64,000 nucleotides of DNA from Adineta steineri. Taxonomy: Eukaryota > Rotifera > Eurotatoria > Adinetida > Adinetidae. The stretch covers positions 130,617 through 194,616 of the forward strand of contig CAJNOI010000049.1 of NCBI GenBank assembly GCA_905250115.1. Reading direction: 5' to 3'. Shown here one piece after another: positions 46,865-59,701 of the stretch. The notes under the pieces are model-generated. The model was not told where the DNA came from and made no database searches. It saw nothing but the letters and a program-made list of their open reading frames with translations. The stretch's first letter is position 1. The number at the start of each line of letters is the position of its first letter. The position numbers and the translations under genes are program-made.

Positions 46865-48461
46865 GAATCATTCATTTTGTCTATATATTTATCGTGGAAA
46901 TAAATTTTTCAATGTGCAACAAATATATTTTATAAATTAAAATGGTTATATTCTTATGTGAAACTATTTATTAGAATATATGACATTTTTGTTCGAAGAA
47001 AATGTCTGTTTTATTTTATATTGACATAAAGCACATGTTATTTCTTAATAATATATATGTTTGAATAAAGAAGTAAGCTGTCTGATTTTTTTATCATATT
47101 TATATAAATCAATTCATGAACAACTGTCAATGAATTCATATATTATTTTTCTGAATATAAGCAAACAAAAACAAAGTGTTATTTAATTAAATCCATCGAT
47201 TCTAACATATCAAAATAATACATTTATATGACATATATAAAAATTTCAAAAACATGATTATATACATGAATAAACTATTTTTTCAATCCTATGGAAACTG
47301 CCATGTTTACATATTTGTTATATTAATAATACAAAATTTTTTGTCTAGGAAAATATGTTATCGGTGGTAAATAACAAAAGAAAAAAAAGCGACGGATAGG
47401 AGCATTGTAGCATTTCTTATCTTAACAAAAGTAAAATGACAATAAAAATAGAAAGAATATTTAACAACGAGTAATACAAACCTCAATGAATATAACAAGA
47501 CTATATCGTCTTCAAAAGTTCGACAATCCTATTTTCGTACAGAACTACTTTATCTATCTAGATTTTTTACAAAGTTATTAACTATTGAATAACATTGTTT
47601 TAATTAAACATACATAGTAATATTTTCATACATAGATAGTTCTAGCCTTGAGATTGAAAATTGGTGTAAAAGGACATATTTTCTATTAATTATCAAATGA
47701 AGGATATGGAATCAAAAAACGTTTTTTTGTTTTTACTAAACAAGAAAATAAGTTGTTGTTTTCTTTTCCATTTTTTCTTAGGTGTTAATTGTTCATGTTC
47801 ATTTTTTTATATTAATATAAATTATTAGCAATCATATATTCATTAGATATAACACATTTTCGATATTATCGTTCTAAATTAGAGTAAATTGAAAAATGAT
47901 TGAGAAAAAAAAGCCACGTTGTGTTAGTGTTAATCATGTCACTTTGTATTTTATCTAATATTCTTGTGTTTTTATTATGTCTTTTTCATTTAATCAGTAA
48001 CGGTGCTTATAGAAATATGTCTATTACTTTCGTTTTCTCTCTCTCTCTTTCTCTTTTAATGACTTCCAATTCTGTGTAGTTTATTATGATAATAATGTAT
48101 AGGTGATAACAAAATGCGTAAACGAACTACTTTATTTTTTTTTCTTCGCATATTATTGTTTTTCACGCACACGTCCATCGAAATGGAAAAAATTGATTTG
48201 GTCTTGTATTTTGTTGAAGGTTAAAATAGATATATACATCAGTAACAGTACCGATTAATGTTCCAGGTGAATGATTACATGTCTCTTTGCTTCTCTCTCT
48301 CTCGTTCTCTCTCTCGAAGACATCTGTATAACCACCCGTACTATTTCTCTCATTAACGGTGCAACTACCTATCGATCAGTATTCAAAAACACAGATACAT
48401 AAAAGGACAGCATTAGTCGATTTATACTAAACATATATTTCTGTAATTAGCAAAGAACATA
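46865..48461. other. 1.6 kb spacer; promoter side of the Gly/Met-rich gene
   Basis: No gene seen. Two CT-rich microsatellites (about 48038-48057 and 48292-48320). A TATA-like CATAAAAGG lies at about 48399, some 60 nt upstream of the ATG at 48462. Confidence 0.5.
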
Positions 48462-48881
48462 ATGTTTACTCGAACAACTCTTGGACTAGGCAGAGGATCT
48501 GGTATGAGTGGTGGCTTTGGTCGTAGTAGTCAACCAGAAATGACCATCACAGTTCCTTGGTCACCAGACTTTAGCAGTTCTTATCAACAATTTATTAGTG
48601 GTGGTTATGCAAACCAAGCTGGTAGAGGTATGTCAATGGGAGGAATGGGTGGTATGGGAAGCTTAGGAGGCATGGGCGGCATGGGAAGCTTAGGAGGAAT
48701 GGGTGGTATGGGAGGCATGGGAAGTATGGGAGGACTTGGTGGTTATGGTGGTTCTCCAATGAGCGGTAATCTTGGCAGTTTCGGTGGTGGATTCGGTGGT
48801 AATTCAATGAATATGGGTGGTGGTGGTGGACAACAATTACGTGGTACTCCTATTGGATTCGGTGTAACAACAGGTTATTAA
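48462..48881 (+). CDS. Gly/Met-rich low-complexity protein
   Basis: Single exon, 139 aa. A unique N-terminus (TITVPWSPDFSSSYQQFISG) precedes ~45 residues built of GMGGMGSLGG-type repeats, then Gly/Ser/Asn-rich sequence and a distinct end (LRGTPIGFGVTTGY). No signal peptide or membrane segment. The bipartite design (ordered edge peptides around a flexible Gly/Met core) recalls structural or phase-separating proteins, but no family is recognised. The opposite strand is also open but only as a mirror of the repeats. A TATA-like box upstream and long noncoding flanks fit a strongly expressed gene (inference). Confidence 0.7.
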   Translation: MFTRTTLGLGRGSGMSGGFGRSSQPEMTITVPWSPDFSSSYQQFISGGYANQAGRGMSMGGMGGMGSLGGMGGMGSLGGMGGMGGMGSMGGLGGYGGSPMSGNLGSFGGGFGGNSMNMGGGGGQQLRGTPIGFGVTTGY

Positions 48882-49959
48882 TTCAATGAAAACAATTTAT
48901 TTATTGAAGATAATAATTGACATTATCTTCTCCTATTTACAAAAAAAACGATTATAACTATTTGTGTAGTATGCTCTTTTTTATTTTCGGGTATTAGTGA
49001 CGACTTTTCAATAAAAAAATTTGAATGTATTTTACCTTATTTAAAAAATTATCATGTACGAGTAATTATATCTCGTATGTTAATGATAAACTATGTTTTC
49101 ATCAATAATATCGATGTTAATAAGATACAAACAAAACATTGTTGTATGAAAGCGAAAAAAAAGATCAATCTTCATTTTCAATCTATTTTTTTTTCAATTA
49201 TCAATTTATTTAACTGTTTTCTATCAGATAAAATATCTTGTAGAAATTGTTATTTTTCTCAACAAACTTTTGCTTTGCATATATATAATTTAATATTTTA
49301 GAAATGGTTAGTACACAATTAGTAATATAATCTTTGAAGAAACTCAATTACTGTTTTTATGGCAATGTATGTTAGTGATAACTGTAATAGAAAGAAAAAA
49401 AATGTAAAAAAGTAAAGAATAATAATTGACTTCATCGTTGATTCTGCAATTTTTTTTTCTTCTTCTTATAACTACAAGGAAACACGTGTATGTTTCCATG
49501 AGAAAGCTTTCTCATTTATATTCAAGTAAATATTAGAACTTTTTTTTCTCAGTTATTTCTCGGATTTTTATTCTCATATACATTTATAATAATAATAATA
49601 ATAGAGATATTTCCTGACTTTAGATAAATCATATCAATCTCTTTCATTATATGCGTAATAGACAGATATTTATTTATTATTCAGAAGCATAATCGCCATT
49701 ATAACGCATAGAAGAATATAGATTTTTATGATAACGATAGATTATAAAAACATTTTTTAAAAATCACATGACTATTGTTTATCTATCGGCATAGTTTACC
49801 ATCGAATAGAATAAAATAGCATGGGATTTGATCTTTAACTGGCGTCATATCGCATTTTTTTTGAAATTTTCTTATCTCTCTCTCTATATATACATTACTT
49901 TTATCGAAATTACAGAATATTTTTTTATTGTCGATAGATTCATCAAAAAACAAAAAATA
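48882..49959. other. Intergenic, no gene seen
   Basis: AT-rich 3' flank of the Gly/Met-rich gene and 5' flank of the next; short frames only. Confidence 0.5.
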
Positions 49960-50411
49960 ATGCGAACATTATTGATTATTTTTTCAATCGGTTTACTTTG
50001 TACTTTAGTACAATATTCAAGTGGAAAACGTAAGAATTTTTGTATCTATTCATTCTTATAGTTAACTTTTTGTCTATGTTTTTTACTATAGCAATTCAAG
50101 CCAATCCATCTTCAAGTGAAGAGGATGATGATGTGGAATCAATGCAAAATAATAATTATGAAATAAGCAGCGCTAATAATGATGAAAGTGATGAAACAAT
50201 ACCAAGTTCACAATCTGTTGTTGATCCAGTTGATGATAGTGAACCACAAGCAACAGGTTTACATTTTTTTGAAGCTGTAGAACAATTAAAAGAACAAGAT
50301 AGCAACAGCAATGAAGACGATAGTATTAATAGTGATGAAGATCGCTCAAGTTCTTTAAATACTGCTAATAATAATTATGGCATCGTCGTTGAAGATAGCG
50401 ATGAAAAATAA
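49960..50411 (+). CDS. Secreted acidic Ser/Asp/Glu/Asn-rich protein
   Basis: Two exons (49960-50029, 50092-50411) give 129 aa. The signal peptide MRTLLIIFSIGLLCTLVQYS is followed by a highly acidic, low-complexity chain (SSSEEDDDVE, DESDETIPSS, SNEDDSINSDEDRSSS) with one ordered-looking stretch, TGLHFFEAVEQLKEQ. There are many S-x-E/D sites that a secretory (Fam20C-type) kinase could phosphorylate. It resembles acidic matrix or calcium-binding phosphoproteins in composition only; no homology is claimed. No cysteines after the signal. Confidence 0.7.
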
Positions 50412-50964
50412 AAAGTCTATAAATTTTCCATTTTTCGAACTTGATTTAATCATTTTTCGTTGTCTATTGTGTGATTTGAAAAGTATATATTCAAGAAAAT
50501 AAATATTGTCTCTTATATACAATTTTAATAAAAACTATTTTTAACTAAATTTAAATTAAATTATTCTTCATTGATACTTTAATCAATATAATCTTATATT
50601 AACAATGATGAGGTATTATTTAATGTAGAATAGGTTTACATACTGATTATTTTAAATCAATTAAATCATTGTATACCTTCTTAACTACATTCAGAGCGAT
50701 CATTTACAAAAATATCTCATTTTATGGTAAAGTCTTATGTTTCTATATTGATAAAGATTATCGAAATTTGATTATTATCAATTCATAAAATAAAGATATA
50801 CAATTATAAATCATCAATAATAAATTTAAGCATTTACTGAACTGAACAAGATATATTCAAAAAATAAAATCTTAGGTTTAATTAAATTGGGATAATTACT
50901 TGTTCTTATTATGATTACTAGTGAATGTGATGAATATGAACAATAATATATCAAGGCTAGTCTC
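50412..50964. other. Intergenic, no gene seen
   Basis: AT-rich 3' flank of the acidic protein gene and upstream flank of the tRNA gene. Confidence 0.5.
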
Positions 50965-51046
50965 GACGAGGTGGCCGAGCGGTTAAGGCGTTAGACTGCT
51001 AATCTAATGGGCTCTGCCCGCATGAGTTCGAATCTCATCCTCGTCG
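50965..51046 (+). tRNA. tRNA-Ser (anticodon GCT), copy 1
   Basis: 82 nt with a 7 bp acceptor stem GACGAGG/CCTCGTC, D-arm GGCCGAGCGGTTAAGGC (A and B box present), anticodon GCT at 50998-51000, a class II variable arm (GGGC/GCCC) typical of tRNA-Ser, and T-arm ATGAG-TTCGAAT-CTCAT. It reads AGC/AGT codons. Discriminator G. The three bases after it are CCA, followed by a T-run that ends pol III transcription. No intron. Confidence 0.97.
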
Positions 51047-52691
51047 CCATTCTTTTTTTTTCTTTATTGCTTATTTAATTTCATAGAACGTATTTCCTAA
51101 CAACAAAAGACAACATTTAAAATTTTTATGTTCTGACGTCAGTGTACTTCCTCTATTCCGGTACTTATTTTTATTATTATCTATGATAAGTACAAGTAAA
51201 AAAATTTATACTCAAACAAATTGTAGAAAACCTTTCTTTTTATAAAGTCATTCATAATAACAATTTAATGGTTTTATATTACAATCATTGGCTCTTTGAA
51301 TAGCAAAAACATCGATATTTTAAATGAGTAAGAAGAAAGGATATGACTCATTTAATAAATAGATAATATTTCTAAATGATTGTGCAATTCAATGGTAATA
51401 ATCAAAAACAATTTTTTGTAAAGAAGAAATCAACGAAATAATTCAGTTAAATTCATTTCATCTTATGGAATGATAGAGTTTTATTCCATTTTTTTCATAA
51501 TTCTATAGTATTGACTTTTAATCACTTGTTTTATAATAGAATATGTGATAAGTTTATTATATTGATTAGATTTAATTTTGAGTGCTACAGATTCGGTTAT
51601 TTCAGTATTATAATGAGTCAAAATATGATTTCTGATATTTTTCTTATTGTTTAAGAATAAAATTTTATTATATAATTATCTTCATTGAGTTATAGTTGTT
51701 TTATCTATGTAAATATACTCAATTAATTGTTAGTGATCTATGGTACAAACTGATTTTTGTGAATATTAATGATTTCAATATTTCATGAAATTGAAACAGT
51801 AAAGATGATTGACAATAACACTGCTCTCAAAATACTAAATATTCGAGTGTGATTAATATGAAAACGTAACAAATTAATAATGAAATGTAAAATCTGCGAG
51901 ACTATGATAACATGTTTTGATATGAACTCTGAAGAATATACAAGGATTTGAGTAGACTGAATATGAATTCATGAAAATGTTAGAAAAGATATACATGAAT
52001 CAATATCATTTATCAAGACAAGATGTTACATTTTACTTTCTAAAAGTGGTTTAGCTAGAGTAATAAAAACAATAGATAGATCGCTTAAATCTCAGATAAT
52101 TTTAGAATATTAAAGAGAAATTAATAAACATGTTAGTTTGAAAATAATTTGACATTCAAATAGTTGAAGATTTTTTTATAATATTGTTTGCAAAAAGATC
52201 GTAAAAATAAATGTACAACTTATATCTCTGCTTAGACATGGAAGAGAACTTTCAGTCTTCTAATTTTCTCATTATATCAAATAATTCTCATCAATTACAA
52301 TAGATTTTCATAGCAATAACTATTACTATAGTATAAAAAATAGAATTGCAAAGTTTACAACAAAAAAGATATATATCTGTAGATTTTTATACAATTACTT
52401 TGAAAGACGGTACAAAAGTGATTACTGATTGTAGTTTCAAATCAAATTGTCCAGCTCAATAAAACTAATATTTTCTTAAAAAATGTATTAAATAGTTTAA
52501 TTTTTTTGCATGATTTCATTGATTTTATTGATAGAAGATAGGCGTAAAAATGTATAAAAATATAAATTTCTTGTCTAGTGAACAATTTTTTACATCGAAG
52601 AAAAAATTTACGCCTCATGCAAAATTGTGTTTTTTTGTTGGAGTTTTCTTCAATGTTCAATGGTGTTGTTGTTGTTCACGTTATATATTTG
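51047..52691. other. 1.6 kb intergenic region, no gene seen
   Basis: AT-rich; overlapping short frames at 52442-52756 on both strands have no coding character. Confidence 0.5.
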
Positions 52692-53723
52692 TTAGGATTC
52701 GGAAATTAAACAATATCTTGATCGTACGTTTTCGTTGTCGACACGACCAGAAATAATTAACAAGCGTAGGTCATTACTGGGTTCACAGATCCTCTTTTCC
52801 ATTGTATCTAATTCAGATATCACTTGAAATAAAAACAGAAAACTCAAATGAAAATTACAATATATTAAATCAATTCATTAGTATCCTCATTTTTAAAATA
52901 ACAAATCGACTTTTTCTCATTTCAGATATTTCATAAATGAAATATAATTCTTACCATTATCATCTGTTTCAGGGTCCGGATCCTCTTCTTTAGACCATTC
53001 ACCTTGTAAATCATTGAGTATATGCCTGATTTGAGTTCGAATATATATGGGCATTAAAAAAACTAAAATTAATATATTTTTGTTAGAATATTTTTTAGTT
53101 TTCGATTAACTTTCATAAGAAAAACTAACAAACTAAAGGAATAGAAACCCCTTTCATCCTACCAATGAGAAAGAAACTGCCCGTTCCCACATCTTAGCAT
53201 CCCCTCCCTTCATCCACATCTTGATTTTCTCTCACTACGGAGAGAGAAACTCCCATATGCATCTGAAACTACATCTGTTCCTGCCATTTAGCAGTTATGT
53301 TTGAAGTGATCACATGCAGCTAGGAATCCATTTGAATTCAAATTCGAATTTGGCAGCTCATGAATTAATCGATAAAAAACGCATTATCATAATAAAAAAA
53401 TACCCTAAGATGTATATATAGTGAGCTTACCTAGACGTGGTTCCGTTCTGTTATTTATCAAATTTTGTACCATTTCTCCAAAAACTTGAACAGGGTTGGG
53501 ACCTTCTATAATATATATGCAGAGATTGAAAAATAATCCAGTCATATCAGCAACAAGAGCTATTGTCTTTCCAACAGCTTTTGTGCGGCGGATGAGCCCT
53601 TCAACAATATCTAGGAAAAATAAAATATATAAACCACAGCTAGTGTATGTAATTAATGCATACCACGAAACTGCGGCATATTTTGTTTGTGATTATTTTG
53701 AGTTTTGAGAATTTGCATACGAT
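52692..53723 (-). CDS. Partial multi-exon gene, unknown, with one hydrophobic segment
   Basis: Four exon-like pieces join in frame: 53723-53664 (MQILKTQNNHKQNMPQFR), 53610-53431 (DIVEGLIRRTKAVGKTIALV, then a segment LFFNLCIYII, then FGEMVQNLINNRTEPRL), 53062-52955 (VFLMPIYIRTQIRHILNDLQ, then EEDPDPETDD) and 52822-52692 (ISELDTMEKRICEPSN to a stop). Splice sites are good, but no first exon with a start was found upstream of 53723. The ~370 nt intron at 53063-53430 is partly GC-richer than its surroundings. Family not recognised; either 5'-incomplete or a remnant. Confidence 0.4.
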
Positions 53724-55033
53724 CTACAAAGAAAAAATAAAAATATATTTTTAATTGCTGAATGAAATAAATTGGATGTTAAAAATCATTTATGTAATAG
53801 TCGGCAGTGAATATCTGATTTATCGTAGTACAGAATTGTATTTCATAATTACGCGATCAGCCTTTTGTAAGAAATAATATGAGTAATATTTAACAATGTT
53901 CGTTACTCTCGTATGATGTAGTATATTGCGTCTGAGTAGTTCACCAATCAAGGTAAACAATTTGTGGTGGTGGGAAACTTTCTGCTATCACATCGTCATT
54001 TGTTTGAAGAACTCAACTATCCCACTTTTGTCAATGAAACAGGTATGGTGACACTTTATTTTATTAAAATTGAAAGAAGCGTATTACTTCCGGTTTTCCC
54101 AAGTGAGCACGTTATTCTTGAAAGTGCTCAAGAGGATCCTATAGTGCTTTTACATATAAATTTGTACAAATACGTTTTCCAGAAATTTTATTTTTAGGTT
54201 ATCTTGATTTTAAAATTTTATACTAGTTTATTTTCTTGTTTTAAGACGAGCTAATAAAACTATGTAGTTATAAAGTGACATCTTTCGAATCAATCTTATC
54301 TCATAATCGTCACACAGTAGTGAGCACTTGATACATTGTAATATCTCTTGTAAAACATAATAAATGAGTGCAGAAAAAATACACTATAAGGCTTGAATAA
54401 TTATCTGTTGGCATATAACCTTTCCAAATAAGTGATAATGTCTCAAATCTTGAAAAGATCATGAATTAGATTGCAAAGATTTTGTTAGTGTTCATTGCAC
54501 AAATGAGTGAAATATATATATATATTTGAAATCACGAAATCCGTATTTAAGCATAAAACATTCAGTACTTATAAATAGAAGTGAAAAATGTATTTCTATG
54601 TACATGATATCAAAGAAAAAAATAGTGATCTATATTTATTTTTATTATTGTGTTAACGCCTACTATAATAAAGTATGAAGAGATATACATTTTTTTATAG
54701 AACCACCCACCAAAAAGAAGTGCTTTAAAATCTTCATATCCAAAAATATAAATATTATCTCATAACTAATGATATCTTGATATTGAAAATTTCATTTCTT
54801 GCATTCTGTAAAAATAAACAAGACAAAAAAGTATTATGAATATCTACTTAAAAAGAAATATGTAATGTATATACGCCTACATTTTTCTATTTAATCTTTA
54901 GATAAAATTTTTTGTCTGAAATCTCACGTACCATACAAGATACATAAGATCACGTATACAGTTATCATCGAGTAGTATATCTAATACTGAAATAAAGCAT
55001 CGTATTACTTTTTTCAAAGTGCATTTGGTTATA
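53724..55033. other. Intergenic, no supported gene
   Basis: A 77-codon plus-strand frame at 53964-54197 has some protein-like character but no partner exons or known motif. The rest is AT-rich noncoding DNA. Confidence 0.4.
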
Positions 55034-56893
55034 ATGTTGGTTTCAATATTTTTTATTATTTTTCTTCTATTACCTCAATACGTTCATGGTAGTTGTTGTC
55101 GATTACCATTTACTGATGGTGATTGTCAAGTCAATCGAAAAGGTCCTCATCGATATCAAATTATGCCTGATCTTAAATCAGGTCTAGTAATGGAAAGTAC
55201 AGAATGTCATATAAATGATTTTGATGCAAATTATCGAAAAGTTATTGAAACCAAAAATCCCTGTAATGATTGTCCTGGTTTACTTATTCTTCATACAAAT
55301 TCATCAGAGATATTCTTATTTCCAGAATATCTCGAACGTATCTTGGAAGGACGAACACCAGTGCAACGGTAAATAAATATAATTTTGAGAAAAAAAACTC
55401 TTTTGAATTAGAATTGATATTTATTTCTAGAAAAAATGTAATTATATTAACAACATCACTTGTTGGAGCATATGATTTAGATTTTACATTGTTTTCACGT
55501 TATTATGCTACTCATACAGTAGGAGATGTTCCTTCACTTTATGTTGATCTTCAAATGCCAGTATTTAATCCAAAATTAGAACATCAACCAAGCTTACGTC
55601 TTCGTTTACCTGCTTACAATGAAGATAAAGAAGGATTTTCAAAAGTTAGTAGAAAAGAATTAATCAATCCAATAGATAATAGTGAATCAGCTGTAGCTAT
55701 TATTCATCAATTACCATATCTTTATCATTTTGATATTGAAAAACATCGTCATCCACCAAGTATATTTTACATTATTCTAAAAGAAGCATTTATTTAAATA
55801 TTCTCTTTTTCTTTTTAATTTCATTTGACAGGTCTATGCACATTATACGATCTTGAACTTACATCATCTTCTCTCGAATGGAAAATATTAAATTCAGATT
55901 TAGCAACATGTCATACTTTTATGCCTTATCTTGGCCGAAATAAATGTTTAGCTACAGGTTTTACACGCATATTTTGTCCAATTGAAGAAAATATATCAAT
56001 GGATGACACTCTTCAATTACCATTATATTTAAAAACAACAAATCGTGTTGAACATCTCACTGTCGCTGTGACAAGAGGTGGTCGCAAGGTTCAAATGTCA
56101 TTAAGTAATCGTCAAATGATACCAGCAGAACAAGTTAAAATTATTTTAGTTCAAGGAAATTTAGTAATAACTGATATTAATCTTAATTTAAATATTCGAG
56201 TTGAATATGGATGGGATTGTGACGATTTTAGTCTTGCTGTTCCAGCTGGTTTTAGTGCAACTCGATATCGTCGTTTTGATGGTGACAATTTAGCTGTTAC
56301 TGAAGGAAATAATGTTATTACTTTACCAGGTTGTTTTAAAGTAATACCTAATTTAGTAAAAATACCATCAACAACTATAATAAGCGCTCTTCTTCCTTCG
56401 GGTTCTGCATCTGCTTCTCAATCTGAAGCAGATGTTGATTCTGTTGATGAAAAAGAATCAGATGAAAATGAAATAATAACATCAGATATAGAAAAACCAC
56501 ATATTCAGGGTGATTCAGATTTAAAAAATACAACAAACGATCGTGAACAAAATGTTATATCAAACTACTGGAATTACTTACGCAATAATAATAGTATGTA
56601 GAAAATTTTAAAATTTATACTTGATAGTTACATTTAAAGAAAAATAAATTTCTATTTTAGATTTAGCTTATGTTGCAATTGTTTTATTAATATTAGTTGC
56701 TCTTATACCTTTATGTCTTGGTATTTTCTATCGTGTTTATTGTACACAACGTCGTAAATCAAATTGGACATTGGAACATGGTTCACATACGAATTCAGCT
56801 TATAATCCATCAAAAGATGATAAAACTGATTTATCAATTCGTTCTCATGTCAATACATCAACACAAACCACAGACACTCCCATCCGTATTTAG
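55034..56893 (+). CDS. Type I membrane protein with a large ectodomain, unknown family
   Basis: Four exons (55034-55368, 55431-55759, 55832-56593, 56661-56893) give 552 aa. Signal peptide MLVSIFFIIFLLLPQYVHG, then a cysteine-bearing ectodomain (CCRLPFTDGDC, CNDCPGLLILH, CHTFMPYLGRNKC, VEYGWDCDDFSLAVPAG) with beta-strand-like alternation, an acidic Ser/Asp/Glu juxtamembrane stalk, one membrane helix (LAYVAIVLLILVALIPLCLG) and a ~55-residue cytoplasmic tail with basic residues after the membrane (YRVYCTQRRK). The even Cys pattern suggests disulfides. Role as receptor or adhesion protein is a guess; a gamete fusogen (HAP2) was considered and not supported. Confidence 0.8.
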
Positions 56894-57304
56894 AGTACTT
56901 TCTTTTTTTGTTTTTTTCTCTTTTCACAATAGAATACAAAACATTTATATATGAAAACGTTTGTGAAAGCAAATAAATAGCAGTTTGCCGTTTCATTTAT
57001 TTGATGTGATTAGCAACATTTTTCAGAATAATAATATTTCAATTTTATTTGATTGCTTTTATTTTTTTGTCCATCATAAAAATACAATCGATATGAAGAA
57101 AACGAAAAAAAAACGAGAGAGAGAGAGAATGTAAAAAAAAAAAGAAAGCATACGAGTAGTTGATGAAGTGTTATTTTATTTATATAAGCTTTTTTTTATA
57201 TTTCTAATCTCGTAAGTCAACATACATACGGCATATAGATTGAAGTGGTGATGGTAGAAACTATGACACAGACGTTCAATTCATTGAATCTAAGTTCAAG
57301 AAGA
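56894..57304. other. Intergenic, no gene seen
   Basis: 3' flank of the membrane protein gene with a GA-repeat/poly-A tract at about 57114-57146. Confidence 0.5.
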
Positions 57305-58207
57305 ATGTATAAAAAGCAAAACAATGTTTATAGTAATATATCGTCAAGTTATTCAAGAAAAGTTTGTCTTTGGAATTAATTTATTTGTTAATTAGTTTAA
57401 TCTCTAAAGGATTCTTTTAATTCTTCAACAACAACAACAAATAATAATGATTGGCATCGACTTCTATTAACTCGTCTTAAACCAACTGTAACAGGAAAAT
57501 ATCAAAAGTCAACAAAAATTGATAATAGATCGAATACATATGTATGTTAATTACCTTGAACGATTAATTTCGAGATTGTCAACTTAGAATTTATTTATTT
57601 TTTCGTTGCTGAGCAACCTTTTTTTTGCTAACGTTAATTCAAATTATTTTACTCTTAATTTAGTTATCAACATCATTTGAAAATTCCGATGTTGAATCAC
57701 AATCAGATATTATTGACGATAGTCAAATAATTATTACTCAAACAGGTATAAGTATATTGACAATTAAGAAGTCATGAAATATTTTTCTTCCTTTTATGTA
57801 TAGATTCATCGGAAGAATTCAATACTTATTTAGAAAATTCCATAAGAAAAGATAATCATTATGTAAAAAATTTTATACCATATCGAGTTGGTGATCATAT
57901 GACATCACTTAAACGACGAGTTAGAAAAGTATATTGATCATTATAAAATATATTTAAAAATTATTTTCTATTGTAGCAACAAATGAAACATTTTCAAAAT
58001 CAAGTAACTATTCTTCAAGAAGCAACTTTTCGAGCACCTCCACCTACAAATCTCTTTCTAATGTCATATTCGAAACAATCGGTATCATCTCGTCGTTATA
58101 AACAAAAAAAATCAAGTTGTGTTGTTCCATTACCACCACTAACAAATTCTACTAAAGTCATATCAAATCATGTACATGATGTTAAATTAAGCGTTTATGA
58201 ATGTTAA
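57305..58207 (+). CDS. Unknown basic/low-complexity protein, five exons
   Basis: Exons 57305-57361, 57410-57541, 57664-57745, 57804-57928 and 57977-58207 join to 208 aa. The N-terminus is Asn/Ser/Thr-rich (DSFNSSTTTTNNNDWHRLLL), the middle acidic (SDVESQSDIIDDSQIIITQT), and residues ~105-160 are probably helical (YRVGDHMTSLKRRVRKQQMK, HFQNQVTILQEATF). The end is Ser/Lys/Pro-rich and closes VKLSVYEC. No signal peptide or membrane segment. The total frame closes exactly, which supports the exon model. Function unknown. Confidence 0.6.
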
Positions 58208-59619
58208 TAAATAAATAAATAAATATATATTTACTATTATTATACATACAAATTAAGAAAGAGATATTTTGGAATATATTATCTCTTTCTTATTTATTGA
58301 CTTTGATTAGCAGATATTCATATATGACTGTTTTTTGTTTCTTTATATTTAAAAATATTATCATGTGAAATATATATGTATGGTGAATTATGACTATCGT
58401 TTTATTACCTATTGTTCTTCCCTTGATTTTTTAATCGATAGATGATTATAAATGACCTCGTTCTCTTCTGCGACGAAAATATTATATTTAACAGATAAGT
58501 AAACAAATATGAATTAAACGGTAAAAGGCTTTATCCACTCCAATGTAATGATCGGAAGAAGAAAAGAACAAAACTTAGATTGGAATTTAGCATAAGAAAA
58601 AAAGAAAAACATTACAATAAAAGGTTTCACATACATCGAATCGTTGAATAACACAGGCTTCTATTGATAACTATCTTTTCATACTTGTTATTTCATGGAA
58701 GACTACATGCTTGTTATCTTAAGATAAATCAACTTTAGTTTATTTGCATATTGTAAATATAGAAGAAAAAAACGTCTATTATTATATTGACTTCCTACTA
58801 CGTACACATATTTTTGCCATATTGATTCATATTGTATTGAATCAACTGCTATTATAATAGTTTTTGATTTTTTGCAACGCAAATAATATTGTATTTCAAA
58901 GTTGTCAGTGTCTTGTTATACGTAGTACTTATCGAATTAAAAATGATATCAAATCTGTATTCTATGTCCTACTTGAAGTTATTATCAAACGACATGTTCC
59001 AATGATCGACTTCATATGATACACCCTACTACTTGAAAGACTTGCATCTCCTTAAAATCCTCCAACAATTCTAGAATTTCGGTCTTATATCAAAAAAAAA
59101 TCCTTCCTTCCAATAAAGAAAGAATAATTCTAAAAGTTTACTTATTCATTTAGTAAAGAACCCAAGGATTACACTAATAATGATTATAAAAACATACCGA
59201 CGGCAGGAGCTAATAATAGAAAAAAAATACATTTTCTCCGATTAATTCAAATTCAATGAAATCGATCTATTTAATTTTTTGAATTATATAGAATCGTTCG
59301 AAAAAATCAATGATTCAAATTGCTCATTAATTCACAATACTAATATTTCTCAATGTCACTGCCGATGATTATGTCGTATTCGACATTTCTTCCAATTATA
59401 AAAAAAGACAATTAATATTCTCAATTTTAAGTTTAGCATTTATTATAAATACTCAATGAATGATAGAAAAAGCAATCATATTATTATTAACACGTTACAG
59501 TACGATAATATATATTTTATTAATTTATTAAAGAAAAATTCATTTTTAATTCTTTTGAAATTTTTTACAAAACTTATGAACTTATTCATTCTTAATATAC
59601 TTTATCAACGACACTTTCC
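58208..59619. other. 1.4 kb intergenic region, no gene seen
   Basis: AT-rich noncoding DNA upstream of the second tRNA gene. Confidence 0.5.
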
Positions 59620-59701
59620 GACGAGGTGGCCGAGCGGTTAAGGCGTTAGACTGCTAATCTAATGGGCTCTGCCCGCATGAGTTCGAATCTCATCCTCGTC
59701 G
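59620..59701 (+). tRNA. tRNA-Ser (anticodon GCT), copy 2
   Basis: Identical over all 82 nt to the copy at 50965, with the same strand and anticodon (59653-59655). The 3' flank CCATTCTTTTT is also shared, including a genome-encoded CCA after the discriminator G; the 5' flank shares almost nothing. A T5 run ends transcription. Confidence 0.97.

Noticed and set aside
53964-54197. 77-codon plus-strand frame with protein-like stretches
   Set aside because: No start-to-stop gene model with neighbours and no domain; kept only as a note in the spacer entry.
55034-56893. HAP2/GCS1 gamete fusogen
   Set aside because: Single-pass layout and cysteines invited it, but no HAP2 core motif could be recognised.
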